From Tanticharoenia sakaeratensis NBRC 103193 (GTDB lineage: Bacteria; Pseudomonadota; Alphaproteobacteria; Acetobacterales; Acetobacteraceae): 64,000 nucleotides of DNA. The position numbers and the translations under genes are program-made. The stretch's first letter is position 1. Each line of letters begins with the position of its first letter. The DNA is taken from contig NZ_BALE01000021.1 in assembly GCF_000963885.1 (NCBI RefSeq), positions 1 to 64,000 of the forward strand, in the 5' to 3' direction. Below are positions 52,771 through 62,404 of this stretch, piece after piece. Under the pieces are notes generated by a model that saw only the letters and a list, made by a program, of their open reading frames with translations, did not search any database and was not told the origin of the DNA.

Positions 52771-53549
52771 CTGCTCAATATCATTGCATTATTCCGGCCT
52801 TGCAAGCAGATCGTTCCGGGAAGAGAAACTTTGATGTGTCATGCCGGAGAGCATCGTCGCGTTCACGGCCATATGGGTCTGACAAAAGGCCTTTTCCCGA
52901 TTGCGTCTTCGTATCGGGGGCAATGATAGCGACAGCTGACACCGCATGCCGTCGAGGCGCTCGCCGGAACCCGAGCAGACACCTTTTCCGAAATCCTCTC
53001 AGATGACAGCAGACAAAAGGATGACGCTGTCTTTTCCTTTTATTCCTGATAATATGTCGGAAGTCATCGCGTCGTTGGAGGCCATGCATGTCATATCGGC
53101 CGAACGACACGAGTCGGCATGTTGCAATGGTGCGGCTCTGGCGGAAAGCCTGTTCGAGACTCTTGCCGACACGTTATGAAAGTCTGAGCGAAGTCCCGCG
53201 CTGACAGCTCAGGCCGGCGCTTCATCTCGATATGAACCGTCCTGCAGTACCTGCCTGTTCGAGCTGAAATCGAAGGCGCCCTTACGCGTTTGCACCCGCG
53301 TGGCTTCTCATGTGGCCGGAGGCCTCCATGCCCTTCATATCCGCAAGGCTGGTGCCCCTTGTCCTGAGGGTCGCCTGTCTTGTCTAGGCCTGTGCCAATT
53401 CAATCTTCCACCGGTGACAAAAGTAACCCGTTAGTCCGGCGCAGGATCGTCCCGGGAGCGCTTTTGTCAGGCCGGAAGTATTCGCGGCCAACGATCTCTG
53501 CAATGCCATGCTGCGGTCGGGAGCGTTGAATTTTGGAGACTGACCGGCC
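52771..53549. other. Gene-poor stretch before the lipoprotein gene
   Basis: Contains the promoter region of the amidohydrolase/importer operon near 52771-52850. A plus-strand frame at 52946-53179 and minus-strand stretches at about 53240-53320 and 53400-53540 have protein-like composition (for example EIVGREYFRPDKSAPGTILR) but no start or family I can name; they may be decayed genes. Confidence 0.35.
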
Positions 53550-53699
53550 TTACGGCACCCGCACGGCAGGGGGTGGCGTCGGGCCGTTCGGATTGGGCTC
53601 GCGCGTGCCATGATCGGCGATCGTCCTGTCGGCGGGGGCGCTGCACGCGGCGAGCATCAGGAGCGCGATGGCAGATGCGATACGGGTTATCTTCGTCAT
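53550..53699 (-). CDS. Small lipoprotein in the molybdenum oxidoreductase operon
   Basis: 49 aa. ATG 53699 is preceded by GGGAG with 7-nt spacing and lies 20 bases after the stop of the molybdenum-subunit gene. The signal ITRIASAIALLMLAAC has a lipobox (LAAC, Cys at residue 19), followed by a short Pro-rich mature part ending PTPPPAVRVP. It would be a tiny lipid-anchored periplasmic protein. No function known; Pro-rich mini-lipoproteins are common and poorly studied. Likely co-transcribed with the three oxidoreductase genes. Confidence 0.65.
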   Translation of the reverse strand: MTKITRIASAIALLMLAACSAPADRTIADHGTREPNPNGPTPPPAVRVP

Positions 53700-53718
53700 G
53701 GGAATCTCCCGGCAGCTC

Positions 53719-55947
53719 TCATGTGAGAGTTGGCAATCCTGGCAACAACTTGTCCAGTGTTATCGGAAAGCTGCGCACCCGCACGCCGCAAGCGTCGAAA
53801 ATCGCATTCGCGATGGCTGCGCCGGCGCCGTTGATCCCGACTTCCCCGATCCCCTTGATGCCGATCGGATTGGCGACAGGTTCGATTTCCGGCAGCAGCA
53901 TGACGTCGATTGCGCCGACATCGGCCATGATCGGTACATGATAATTTGCAAGATCACGCATGACGAACTGACCGCGTGGATCGACGACATTGCCCTCGAT
54001 CAGGGCCGAAGACAGGCCCCAGATCATGCCACCCAACGCCTGTGATCGTGCCGTGCGCGCGTTCAGGATGCGCCCGGCGGCAAACGCGCCCAGCATCCTG
54101 CGACAACGCATCTCTCCCGTTACGGCATTGACCGCGACTTCGACGAAATGGGCGCCGAACGTCGCTTCGGCATAGCGCTTGGCTTCCATGCCGGGCGCCG
54201 TATGGCCCTGTACCGTCAGCCCCGCTGCGCCCACGAGGCGGCCAAGCGGATAACGGCGATCACCTGCGATCAGCGCGCCATCGGCAAAGTGCAAATGCGT
54301 TCCGGCCGCAACCTCGGCTTTGGACTGCAACGCCCCCCGAAGTGCTACGCACGCTTCATAAAGGGCTGAACCGGCGCTTTCCGCACCGAATGACCCACCC
54401 GAACCGGCAGTCGGTGGAAAATCGGTATCACCGATCAAGACCGTGACGCGATCGAGTGGAATCCCCATCGCCTCGGATGCGATCTGCGACAGGACCGTAA
54501 TGCTGCCGGTGCCGGGATCGGTCATCGCCAGCCGCGCCACGAGGACGCCGTCAGGAGCCAGTGTGACCTCCGCGCTCGATGGCCGCAGCATGTTGTCGCG
54601 CATCGCAGCGGCAACCCCGTATCCGATCAGCCACTCGCCTTCACGCCGCTTCCTGCGGGTCGACCAGCCGAACTTCTCTGCGCCCTGCCGCAGACATTCC
54701 GCAAGATGGCGGCTGCTGAAGGGCTGACCCGTGCTCGGATTGATCTGAGTATCGTTCCTCAGACGAAACTCGACTGGATCAAGCCCGCAGAGCCGCGCGG
54801 CTTCATCGATCCCACTTTCCAGGGCAAGCGTGCCCGACGCGTCCCCCGGCGAACGCATGGAATCAGACCGCGGCAGGTCGAGGCGTGCAATGCGCTGCGT
54901 GGTTTGGATGGCATCCGCACGATAAAGGCCCTTCGCACCCATCGTGTCCCCATCGAGATAATTGTCGAACGATGCCGTCTGCGACACGACGTCATGCGCC
55001 AGGGCATGGATATGCCCATCTGCGCCGACCCCGATGCGCACATGATGCAGAACGGCGGGACGATGGGTGGTCGCGGTGAACATCTGCTGCCGCGTGAACG
55101 AGAACTTGACCGGCTGCTTCAGGATCCGGCTGGCGATCGCACACGCGACCGAATCCGAAAAGTAAGGCAGCTTCCCGCCAAATCCGCCGCCGATCAGGCG
55201 GGCGACCACGCGGACCCGGTCTTTCGGCAGGCCGAAAGTCGCCGCGAGACCCTCCTGCATCGCATCAGGGATCTGGGCCGGTGCATAGACGGTGAGCTTG
55301 CCGTCCTTCCAATGCGCAAGGCTGCCCTGAAGCTCCATCGCCGCGTGATTCTGATACGGCGTATCGTAACGGACGTCGATCTGATGCGGCGACTGCGCGA
55401 AGGCCTCATCGAAATTGCCGGTCCGGCTGTCAGCCGATTTGCCGCCATGCAATGGAGCGGGATTGATGCCGCCGCTCTCTTTCAGGACGATACTGGCATC
55501 GAGAGGCTCATAGCGTACCGAGACAAGATCCGCTGCCGCCGTGGCGTTTTCGAATGTATCCGCCACGACAAATGCCACGGGTTCGCCGAAGTAACGCACG
55601 GTGCGGTCAAAAAAGACCGGCTGGCTGCGCGCGAAACGGACAGGCGCGTTCAATGGCCCCCAAGGCGACTGTCTTGGAACGTTGTCAGCCGTCAGGACGA
55701 GCCGGACGCCGGGCATGGCCTGCGCGTTCTTCGTATCGATGGCGGCGATGCGGCCGCGCGCGATGGTCGACAGAACGGCAGCCCCATACAGGATCGGTTC
55801 GGTCGCACCGATCTGGTCAGGCTGATATTCGACGGAATAGAGGGCATTCCCCGTGACCTTCGAATGGCCTTCACGACGGACGTTGCCGGGCCCGATCGGC
55901 GCGCTGAGTTCCGGTGCGGGCAGGAGCGCGTCTGGTGCTTGCGGCAT
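53719..55947 (-). CDS. Xanthine-dehydrogenase-family molybdenum-binding subunit, PaoC/YagR-like
   Basis: 742 aa from ATG 55947, 5 bases after the FAD-subunit stop. Molybdopterin-binding features: GGFGGKLPYFSD, QNHAAMELQGS, and the C-terminal GIGEVGINGAG with the catalytic Glu (about residue 708). It is the aldehyde- or purine-oxidising subunit; with the FAD and 2Fe-2S subunits it forms a heterotrimer. It has no signal peptide of its own and is presumably exported with the Tat-tagged Fe-S subunit, as in PaoABC. No XdhC/PaoD chaperone gene is in view. Confidence 0.88.
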   Translation of the reverse strand: MPQAPDALLPAPELSAPIGPGNVRREGHSKVTGNALYSVEYQPDQIGATEPILYGAAVLSTIARGRIAAIDTKNAQAMPGVRLVLTADNVPRQSPWGPLNAPVRFARSQPVFFDRTVRYFGEPVAFVVADTFENATAAADLVSVRYEPLDASIVLKESGGINPAPLHGGKSADSRTGNFDEAFAQSPHQIDVRYDTPYQNHAAMELQGSLAHWKDGKLTVYAPAQIPDAMQEGLAATFGLPKDRVRVVARLIGGGFGGKLPYFSDSVACAIASRILKQPVKFSFTRQQMFTATTHRPAVLHHVRIGVGADGHIHALAHDVVSQTASFDNYLDGDTMGAKGLYRADAIQTTQRIARLDLPRSDSMRSPGDASGTLALESGIDEAARLCGLDPVEFRLRNDTQINPSTGQPFSSRHLAECLRQGAEKFGWSTRRKRREGEWLIGYGVAAAMRDNMLRPSSAEVTLAPDGVLVARLAMTDPGTGSITVLSQIASEAMGIPLDRVTVLIGDTDFPPTAGSGGSFGAESAGSALYEACVALRGALQSKAEVAAGTHLHFADGALIAGDRRYPLGRLVGAAGLTVQGHTAPGMEAKRYAEATFGAHFVEVAVNAVTGEMRCRRMLGAFAAGRILNARTARSQALGGMIWGLSSALIEGNVVDPRGQFVMRDLANYHVPIMADVGAIDVMLLPEIEPVANPIGIKGIGEVGINGAGAAIANAIFDACGVRVRSFPITLDKLLPGLPTLT

Positions 55948-55952
55948 GGCGG

Positions 55953-56924
55953 TCAGGCTCCCAGAACGGCGATCAGGGTGCGATGGGCGAGCGCGATCTT
56001 GAAATCGTTGTCGCCATGCCCCGCGGCGCCGGCGAGAGCGATATCGCACGCGGTCGAGATTGCTTGCGCATTGCGCGGCTTTCCACGCAGCGCTGCCTCG
56101 GCGGCCTCGATGCGCCACGGCTTGGGCGCAATCCCCCCGAACGCAAAGCGCACGCGTGTGAAATGTCCTTCCTCGACAGCCGCGATCGCGCCGACCGATA
56201 CGAGCGCGAACGCATAGCTCGCCCGATCGCGCACCTTGCGATAGCTCTGCATGCCCTGTGGCGGCGCGGGCAGCGAAACGCCGGTGATCATCTCCCCCGG
56301 CGTCAGTACGGTTTCATGTTGCGGCGCCGCATCGGGCAGCACGTAGAAATCGTCGATCGGTATGCGGCGATGCGCACCGTGTGCGTCTGTGGTCTCGACG
56401 ACCGCATCGAGGATCCGCATTGCGACCGCCATGTCCGACGGATGCACGGCAATGCAGGACGCGCTGCCGCCGACGATGGCGTTCATCCGGTTCGCACCAT
56501 CAAGCGCACCACACCCGCTCCCGGGCGCGCGCTTGTTGCAGCGATCGGACGTATCGTAGAACTGGACGCATCGTGTCCGCTGCAGGAGATTTCCGCCCGT
56601 CGTCGCCATGTTGCGGATCTGGCCGGATGCCCCAGCCAGAATCGCGCGGGACAGCAACGGATAATGCTCCCGGATCAGCGGATGCGCCGCGAGGTCGGCA
56701 TTGGTGACGAGCGCCCCGATCCGGACACCGCCATCAGGCAGCCTGCGGATCTCTTTCAGGCCCGGAATGCGATTGACGTCGATCAGGGCGGAGGGCCTTT
56801 CGATCGAAAGTTTCGCAAGGTCGAGCAGGTTCGTGCCCCCGGCGATCACCTTGGAGCCCGGGCGCTGCGCCGCACGCGTCGCCTCGGTGACGTCCCGCGC
56901 CCGCATGTAGGAAAAGGACTTCAT
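55953..56924 (-). CDS. FAD-binding subunit of molybdenum oxidoreductase, PaoB/YagS-like
   Basis: 323 aa from ATG 56924 overlapping the Fe-S subunit stop (ATGA). FAD-binding [17 protein letters not shown] (about 22-38) and [13 protein letters not shown]. The loop after it carries three closely spaced Cys ([20 protein letters not shown]), the place where E. coli PaoB holds an extra [4Fe-4S] cluster, which separates this enzyme from classic xanthine dehydrogenases. It passes electrons from the molybdenum subunit's Fe-S chain to FAD. Confidence 0.87.
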   Translation of the reverse strand: MKSFSYMRARDVTEATRAAQRPGSKVIAGGTNLLDLAKLSIERPSALIDVNRIPGLKEIRRLPDGGVRIGALVTNADLAAHPLIREHYPLLSRAILAGASGQIRNMATTGGNLLQRTRCVQFYDTSDRCNKRAPGSGCGALDGANRMNAIVGGSASCIAVHPSDMAVAMRILDAVVETTDAHGAHRRIPIDDFYVLPDAAPQHETVLTPGEMITGVSLPAPPQGMQSYRKVRDRASYAFALVSVGAIAAVEEGHFTRVRFAFGGIAPKPWRIEAAEAALRGKPRNAQAISTACDIALAGAAGHGDNDFKIALAHRTLIAVLGA

Positions 56925-57592
56925 GCCCCCTCCCGCGATACGGCCAGGATCGCTTCGGCAATGTTCGGATAGGCACTGCACCTGCAGATGTTGCCTGACA
57001 TCCGTTCATGAAGCTCGGCCGGGGACAGTTCCGGATGGGCCGACAGATCGTCTGTCACGAGGCTCGGTGCGCCGTTTCGCCACTCGTCCAGCATCCCGAC
57101 CGCCGAGCAGATCTGTCCCGGCGTGCAGTATCCGCATTGGAAGCCATCGTGTTCCAGAAAGGCTGCCTGCATCGGATGCAACTTGGCGTCCGGCCCGTGG
57201 CCCTCGGCCAGCCCTTCGACTGTCGTGACGTGATCGCCGTCGTGCATGACCGCAAGGCTGAGACAGGACAGCACGCGACGCCCGTTGACCAGCACGGTGC
57301 AGGCTCCGCATTGGCCATGGTCACACCCCTTCTTGGTGCCTGTGAGCATCAGGCGCTCCCGGAGCAGGTCCAGCAGCGTCACACGCGTATCAACCGTCAT
57401 CTGGTGTGGGGCACTGTTGATAACGATGGAAAAACTGCCCGTCAGGGCGTCCCGCGCGGCGTCAGGATCAGGGGGTGCCGCCTGCACGAGGCCTGTCTGC
57501 GCGACGGCCGCGGCGAGGGCGGAGCCCTGCATGAGGCGTCGCCGGCCAAAAGCCGGCCCGGAATGGCGTGTTGATGGAATGCTGTCCGACAT
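56921..57592 (-). CDS. 2Fe-2S subunit of molybdenum oxidoreductase, PaoA/YagT-like
   Basis: 223 aa. The twin-arginine signal ([19 protein letters not shown], Arg at 17-19) exports the complex. Plant-type ferredoxin ligands [16 protein letters not shown] and the second cluster's CGYCTPGQ and CRCSAYPN are all intact. First gene of the operon; its stop overlaps the FAD-subunit start. The Tat signal and the Cys loop in the FAD subunit favour a periplasmic aldehyde oxidoreductase over a cytoplasmic purine enzyme. Confidence 0.9.
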   Translation of the reverse strand: MSDSIPSTRHSGPAFGRRRLMQGSALAAAVAQTGLVQAAPPDPDAARDALTGSFSIVINSAPHQMTVDTRVTLLDLLRERLMLTGTKKGCDHGQCGACTVLVNGRRVLSCLSLAVMHDGDHVTTVEGLAEGHGPDAKLHPMQAAFLEHDGFQCGYCTPGQICSAVGMLDEWRNGAPSLVTDDLSAHPELSPAELHERMSGNICRCSAYPNIAEAILAVSREGA

Positions 57593-58120
57593 CGTTCGAC
57601 CCTAACGGCCGCTGACACCACTCGCTAGGACAAGGACACGAATAACGCGCATGTGTACTAGCGTCCGGTCAGACATTTCGCGGTTCTGACGGCGTCCTCC
57701 GCCTTGTGTTTGGCGGCTTCTGTCGTCTTGTGGCGGATGCGGATCGTCATGCGATCGAGAGGGACGATGTCCGCTCCGGGCCGGATCCCTGCTTTCAGCC
57801 GTCCAGACAGGGCGCGCCGAATTCCAGATGCCGACCATCGGGACGGGCCATCGGGCTCACGATCCGTTCAGGAGCGCGTTTGATCGGCACAATGCGGAAA
57901 TGGCCCTCCTGTAATCTCCCGGGCCGGGTTACGGAAAGCCGCACACGAACGCGTGTCCGACCATGTTCTGCTCGGCGGTCACGGTGTGCCTGCTGATGTC
58001 GGACAGGACGATCAAATTCTCACCCGCTGACACGTTTTGATTTGTCCAAACGAGGTGCCGCGGATGAGGAACCTGGTTCGTCACCGCGCATTATCTCGGG
58101 TCAGGAAATGGAGGCGAACC
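57593..58120. other. Intergenic stretch upstream of two operons
   Basis: Holds the promoter of the oxidoreductase operon at its left end. A minus-strand open stretch at about 57658-57870 has a protein-like end (MTIRIRHKTTEAAKHKAED) but only about 31 codons after its first Met, with no clear ribosome-binding site. Nothing else recognised. Confidence 0.35.
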
Positions 58121-58369
58121 ATGGAAGACGCCCGCTTCACACAGCATCGCGCTTCGGCAGATGATCATGAGCCTGACCTGCCCGGACATCCGCCTGCCCC
58201 CCCCGATCCGCCGACCGAGCCGCCACCGCCTCCAGCGCCGATTGAAGTGCCGCCGCCAGTGATGGAGCCGGATGGCGAGGAGGTCGATCCGCTGGATTAT
58301 CCGGATGTCGACGAGCCGGTTGAGCCGCCGGAGCCGGACGATGATGACGAAGGGCCCGTAGCCGACTGA
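58121..58369 (+). CDS. Small proline-rich acidic protein
   Basis: 82 aa, ATG 58121 with GGAGG 7 nt upstream. The sequence is almost wholly disordered: Pro-rich (PGHPPAPPDPPTEPPPPPA, about residues 22-40) then an acidic tail rich in Asp, Glu and Pro ending in EPDDDDEGPVAD. Short Pro-rich proteins with similar composition are seen in many Alphaproteobacteria without assigned function. The good ribosome-binding site and the close downstream gene argue that it is real. Confidence 0.6.
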   Translation: MEDARFTQHRASADDHEPDLPGHPPAPPDPPTEPPPPPAPIEVPPPVMEPDGEEVDPLDYPDVDEPVEPPEPDDDDEGPVAD

Positions 58370-58385
58370 GCGGTGGGAGTTCACC

Positions 58386-58574
58386 ATGCGTAGAGGACAT
58401 ATGATCGCAGGGGTTACGATCCTTGCGGTCGCGATGCTGCTTATTGCGTACCTGTTCTCCGGCCGTCAGTCATCGACGACGCCCGCGGAAGACCATACGC
58501 AGCATGTCTCGCCCCAGGCCGAGCTGATCGTGCCGAACCTGCCGTCCATGATGCAGTGGCACATGGCAGCGTAA
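58386..58574 (+). CDS. Small single-pass membrane protein
   Basis: 62 aa starting MRRGHMIAGVTILAVAMLLIAYLF, one membrane helix at about residues 6-24 with a basic N-terminus, then a short polar periplasmic tail. GGGAG precedes the ATG at 58386, 16 bp after the Pro-rich gene, so both are likely co-transcribed. A hairpin follows 12 bp after the stop. Function unknown. Confidence 0.55.
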   Translation: MRRGHMIAGVTILAVAMLLIAYLFSGRQSSTTPAEDHTQHVSPQAELIVPNLPSMMQWHMAA

Positions 58575-58586
58575 CGAGACGCCAGA

Positions 58587-58609
58587 CTGGGCAGTTCTGG
58601 ACTGCCCAG
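58587..58609. terminator. Hairpin after the small-protein pair
   Basis: CTGGGCAGT (58587-58595) and ACTGCCCAG (58601-58609) form a perfect 9-bp stem with a 5-nt TCTGG loop, 12 bp past the stop codon. A strong U-tract is missing, but position and stability fit a terminator. Confidence 0.55.
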
Positions 58610-59127
58610 CGACCTCAGCCACCGAGTGATGTCGCTGTTGCAGGAGGAATCGGGCTTCTGGTCGGAAGATTGTATTCGACCTTGCCATAAGAGGACCCGG
58701 AAAGATCGCCTAAAGGCAGATCATAAAGTACTGAGAAGGAATAGTCAGAAAGCCTGACATGTCACAAAGGCAGTCAGGGTCGTGTGGCAAAGTTATATTG
58801 GCATTCCTCCAGATCCGTAGTGTCCATACGGGAATTCGATCGGTATCCGGAGAAGGGCTTGCGGCGCGTTTCATACTTTCGTGACGACGAGTGCAACATG
58901 CCTGTATGGAAGCTGCAGCTTCCACACACGAAGATCGGGCAGGCACTGCTTCATTTCAAACGCAGTGCCCATCGCCTGTGTCTGATAATCAACGGAAATA
59001 ATTTGAGGCTTGCGGGAATGCAGCCATCTGCCCCCGTGCTGCGTCAGCACGGCTTCCCATATAAAGCTGGCGGAACCCGCAGGCCTGGGCAACCGGCAGA
59101 CACATCGCTCCCTTGAACATGCTCCCG
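58610..59127. other. Intergenic stretch, nothing identified
   Basis: No supported gene. Open frames here lack start signals and motifs. The right end is expected to hold the terminator of the minus-strand monooxygenase gene; no clear hairpin was picked out. Confidence 0.35.
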
Positions 59128-60426
59128 TCAGTCGACAAGATGGCCGCGCAGGGTCGATCCTTCATAAGCCGTGCGAAACAGCCCGCGCGCCTGCAGAAGC
59201 GGCACGACCTGATCCACGAAATCCTCGATCCCGCCGGGGATCGTGGCGGGCATGATGTTGAACCCGTCTGCGGCTCCTGCGCGGAACCGGGCTTCCATTT
59301 CGTCGGCCACGTCGACCGCGGTTCCGACGACTCTCAGATGGCCTCTTCCGCCTGCCGCATATTGCGCCAGTTCACGCAAGGTCATGGTGCGGCTCGCTTC
59401 CAGAAGCACCTGGAGCGATGCGGTCCCGAAGCGGGTCTGCAGCGTCTGCGGCAGGGGCTGATCGAGATCGAAGGAGGCAAGATCGACGTCGTTGCCGATC
59501 CAGTTCTGCAGGAAGCCGAGCCCCAGGGCCGGGTCGGTCAGCGCTTTCAGTTGCACGTCGCGCTCCTGCGCCTCGGCGCGCGTGCGTCCGATGACCGGGG
59601 ACAGACCCGGCATGACCTTGAGAGATGCCGGGTCACGTCCGAAGCCCGTGACCCGCGCCTTTACGTCTCGGTAAAATGCACAGGCCGCATCGAGGTCGTT
59701 CTGAACCGTATAGATCATTTCCGCATAGCGCGCCGCGAGAGCGCGGCCTGCGGGCGATCCGCCGGCCTGCACCAGAACCGGTGCACCCTGTGGCGACGGC
59801 GGCAGGTTCATTGGCCCCATGACCTTGAAGAATTCGCCCCGATGATCGAGCGCGCATGCCTTATCGGGATCGAAGAGGCGTCCCGTTGCCTTGTCGGGTC
59901 GCACCGATCCTTCTGGCCAGCTGCGCCACAGACGCATGACCACGTCGCAGAATTCCTCCGCCTTGCGATAGCGCCAGGCGTGATCGGGGATGCCATCAAA
60001 ACCGAAATTGCGTGCTTCCACGTCGGAGACGCCCGTCACGAGATTACAGCCGACGCGTCCGCCGGAAAGATGGTCGAGGGAGAGCACGCGTCGTGCGACG
60101 TGATAGGGATGATCGTAGGTCGTGTTCTGTGTGACCACGATGCCGATCCGGCTCGTCACGGCCGCGACCGCTGCAGCCGATGTCAGAGGCTCCTCAATGA
60201 AGACGCCGCGCCCGCTTTTCGACATCGTCTCGAAGTCGAGATCCGGAAGACCGGCAGACTCCGCAAAAAACACCGTGTCGAAAAGACCACGCTCCGCAAC
60301 GCGTGCGGTGTGCGTCAGTGACCGGAGCGTCGTAGCTGGTTCGACGGCGGTATCGGGATCGCGCCAGGCGGAGACATGATGCCCCGTGTTGAGCACGAAG
60401 AGACCAAGATGCATTTTCCTGTTCAC
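59128..60426 (-). CDS. NtaA/SnaA/DszA-type FMN-dependent monooxygenase
   Basis: 432 aa from GTG 60426, which follows AGGAGG by 6 nt; ATG 60414 is the alternative. Bacterial luciferase-like barrel: HLGLFVLNTGHHVSAWRDP at the N-terminus, FFAESAGLPD, TQNTTYDHPYHVARR and WNLVTG-like CNLVTGVSDVEARNFG. Relatives oxidise nitrilotriacetate, dibenzothiophene sulfone or pyrimidines and need a partner flavin reductase, which is not seen in the window. It is divergent from the alcohol dehydrogenase at 60531, and it shares a region with Rieske, RidA and hydrolase genes. Confidence 0.87.
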   Translation of the reverse strand: MNRKMHLGLFVLNTGHHVSAWRDPDTAVEPATTLRSLTHTARVAERGLFDTVFFAESAGLPDLDFETMSKSGRGVFIEEPLTSAAAVAAVTSRIGIVVTQNTTYDHPYHVARRVLSLDHLSGGRVGCNLVTGVSDVEARNFGFDGIPDHAWRYRKAEEFCDVVMRLWRSWPEGSVRPDKATGRLFDPDKACALDHRGEFFKVMGPMNLPPSPQGAPVLVQAGGSPAGRALAARYAEMIYTVQNDLDAACAFYRDVKARVTGFGRDPASLKVMPGLSPVIGRTRAEAQERDVQLKALTDPALGLGFLQNWIGNDVDLASFDLDQPLPQTLQTRFGTASLQVLLEASRTMTLRELAQYAAGGRGHLRVVGTAVDVADEMEARFRAGAADGFNIMPATIPGGIEDFVDQVVPLLQARGLFRTAYEGSTLRGHLVD

Positions 60427-60530
60427 GTTCAACCTCCTGACTGGATAAGACGAATTCCCAGAACGGTTCGATCCTGACATGATTGCGCGGTATGCGCCGG
60501 CATGTCGCTGGTTCGCTGTTGGAGAAAACC

Positions 60531-61565
60531 ATGATGACCAACGCCGGCACCATGCGCGCCGTCCGCCTTCTGGAGCCGCGAGCGCCGTTCGTCCTGAAGG
60601 CCGTCTCCATTCCGCAGGCCGGACCTGGCGAAGTGCGGATCCGGATCGGCGCGTGTGGCATCTGTCGAACCGAACTGCACCTGCGTGACGGCGGCCTCGA
60701 TCTGGGCGCGCGCGATTTCACCGTCGGACACGAAATCGCGGGCATCGTGGACCAGGCAGGAGAGGGCGTTTCGCAGGATCGGCTCGGGGAAAAAGCCGTC
60801 GTTTATTATTATCAGGGATGCGGTCATTGCCGATATTGCCGGAGCGGGGAGACGCAGCTCTGCCCGACGCCCGTAGCACAGCCGGGTTTTTCGGCAGATG
60901 GCGGTTATGCCGAATACATCGTTGTGCCGGCCGCCAATGCGGTGACGCTTCCCGCTGCCGCCGATCTGGCCGAGGCGGCCCCTCTGGGATGTGCCGGATC
61001 GACGGCGGTTCATGCCTGCGGTCTGGCCCGGATCAGGACCGGTGACTGGGTTCTGGTCAATGGCGCCGGCGGGGTCGGACTTGCGATCGTTCAGGTGGCG
61101 CGCGCGGCGGGCGCCCGCGTCATTGCCGTCGGCCTCGGGGCGCAGAGCCTGGCACTTGCAACCGAACTGGGTGCCGAGGCGGTCATCGACGCCGCGTCTG
61201 AAAATGTCCTTGCCCGTGTGACGGAAATCACGGGGGAGGGTGTCGATGCGGCCTTCGAGCTGGTCGGGCGGGAGGCGACGATGCGGATCGCAACCGAGGT
61301 GTTGCGGCGACGCGGGCGTCTGGTCCTGATCGGCTATACCGGCGACGACTATGTCGTGCATCCGGTTGCGCTGATCGTGCGGGAAATCGCCGTCATGGGC
61401 TCCGTCGGTTCGACCCTGCAGGATCTTCACGACGCAGTGGCGCTGTATGCGCGCGGCCTGCTGCGCTCGCCGATCGCACAGCGCCTGCCGCTCGATGCCT
61501 TCGAAGAGGGGCTTGCGCTGACGGAGCGCGGACATGTGCATGGCCGCGTTGCCCTGCTGCCGTAA
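60531..61565 (+). CDS. Zinc-dependent alcohol dehydrogenase (MDR family)
   Basis: 344 aa from ATG 60531, preceded by GGAG. Catalytic-zinc region GACGICRTELHLRDG (Cys about 39) and GHEIAGIV (His); structural-zinc cysteines in GCGHCRYCRSGETQLC; NAD-binding GAGGVGLAIVQVARAAG. It oxidises an alcohol to aldehyde or ketone, or the reverse. It is the only plus-strand gene of the block and is divergent from the monooxygenase, so a shared regulated promoter is likely. Substrate unknown. Confidence 0.88.
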   Translation: MMTNAGTMRAVRLLEPRAPFVLKAVSIPQAGPGEVRIRIGACGICRTELHLRDGGLDLGARDFTVGHEIAGIVDQAGEGVSQDRLGEKAVVYYYQGCGHCRYCRSGETQLCPTPVAQPGFSADGGYAEYIVVPAANAVTLPAAADLAEAAPLGCAGSTAVHACGLARIRTGDWVLVNGAGGVGLAIVQVARAAGARVIAVGLGAQSLALATELGAEAVIDAASENVLARVTEITGEGVDAAFELVGREATMRIATEVLRRRGRLVLIGYTGDDYVVHPVALIVREIAVMGSVGSTLQDLHDAVALYARGLLRSPIAQRLPLDAFEEGLALTERGHVHGRVALLP

Positions 61566-61585
61566 GGCGCAATCGGCGGCGCGGT

Positions 61586-62404
61586 TCATTCGAGCCGCGC
61601 CAGGAATGGCAGGAGAGCGGCATCAAATGCGCCCGGCTGCTCGCCATACGGCACGTGGTTGGAATTTTCGATGACAACGAATTCGGGATTGCCCAGTGCC
61701 GCCTCACAGGCGTGCCCGACGGACAGCGGAACAGCCTTGTCTTCCGCTCCCCAGATGACGAGAAGGTCGGCCGGGCTGAACTGTGCGCGGATCCGCTCGG
61801 CGACGTAATCGGCGGCAATCCCGTTGACCAGATAATCCCCGATCCGGGCAAATCCCTCGACCGTGCCGGGCAGGGTGTTGCAGCGCCACTCCTCCTCGAT
61901 CATGGCCTCCGTGACACTGTCCGGATCGTGCAGTACGAAGCGGAGCTTGCCGGCGAACAGGGCGCGGTCCTGGGCGCACACATTGCGTGCAATCGTCTCG
62001 GCGACAATCTGTTCGATCGGCACGATGCCCAAGGCACCGACGAGGCACAGACCGGGCACGCGCTCGGGCGCCAGTGTCGCGGCGAACGCGGCGATGTGCG
62101 CACCCAGAGACGTTCCGACCAGAACCGCGCGCGTCACGCCGAGCGTGTCCAGCGTCTGGAGGACGAACTGCGCGATCTCCGGCACGGTTGCCGGATTGTC
62201 CGCGTTCCGGCTTGCCAGGCCATGACCCGGAAGGTCGAATGCGATCGCGCGCCGTCCCTGGCTCGCGATCCGCTCGACAGTCGCGCGCCAGCGATCGGCG
62301 CGCGCGCCCAGACCATGGAGGAACACGACGACCGGCCCGCTGCCGGCCTCGATCACGCGTGTCTGAAACGGGCCCACGGCCAGAGGATATTGAATGCTGG
62401 TCAT
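61586..62404 (-). CDS. Alpha/beta hydrolase, C-C or ester hydrolase type
   Basis: 272 aa. Oxyanion FLHGLGARADRW (about residues 28-39), nucleophile elbow VGTSLGAH (Ser about 97), acid WGAEDKAVPL and His NSNHVPYGEQ form the catalytic triad. Members include meta-cleavage product hydrolases and RutD-type aminoacrylate hydrolases. Its start overlaps the RidA stop (ATGA), which ties it to the dioxygenase operon. A fixed choice between these substrate classes is not possible. Confidence 0.87.
   Translation of the reverse strand: MTSIQYPLAVGPFQTRVIEAGSGPVVVFLHGLGARADRWRATVERIASQGRRAIAFDLPGHGLASRNADNPATVPEIAQFVLQTLDTLGVTRAVLVGTSLGAHIAAFAATLAPERVPGLCLVGALGIVPIEQIVAETIARNVCAQDRALFAGKLRFVLHDPDSVTEAMIEEEWRCNTLPGTVEGFARIGDYLVNGIAADYVAERIRAQFSPADLLVIWGAEDKAVPLSVGHACEAALGNPEFVVIENSNHVPYGEQPGAFDAALLPFLARLE

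Noticed and set aside
53384-53611. Minus-strand fragments resembling a transposase end
   Set aside because: A short GYFCHRWKIEL stretch recalled transposase motifs, but there are no terminal repeats, target duplications or further matching segments.
54706-56217. 503-codon open frame on the plus strand
   Set aside because: Antisense to the molybdenum subunit gene; composition dominated by Arg and Asp without domain features.
57658-57870. Minus-strand open stretch of about 69 codons ending in a Lys/Ala-rich tail
   Set aside because: No start codon in its first half, no ribosome-binding site, and no family resemblance.
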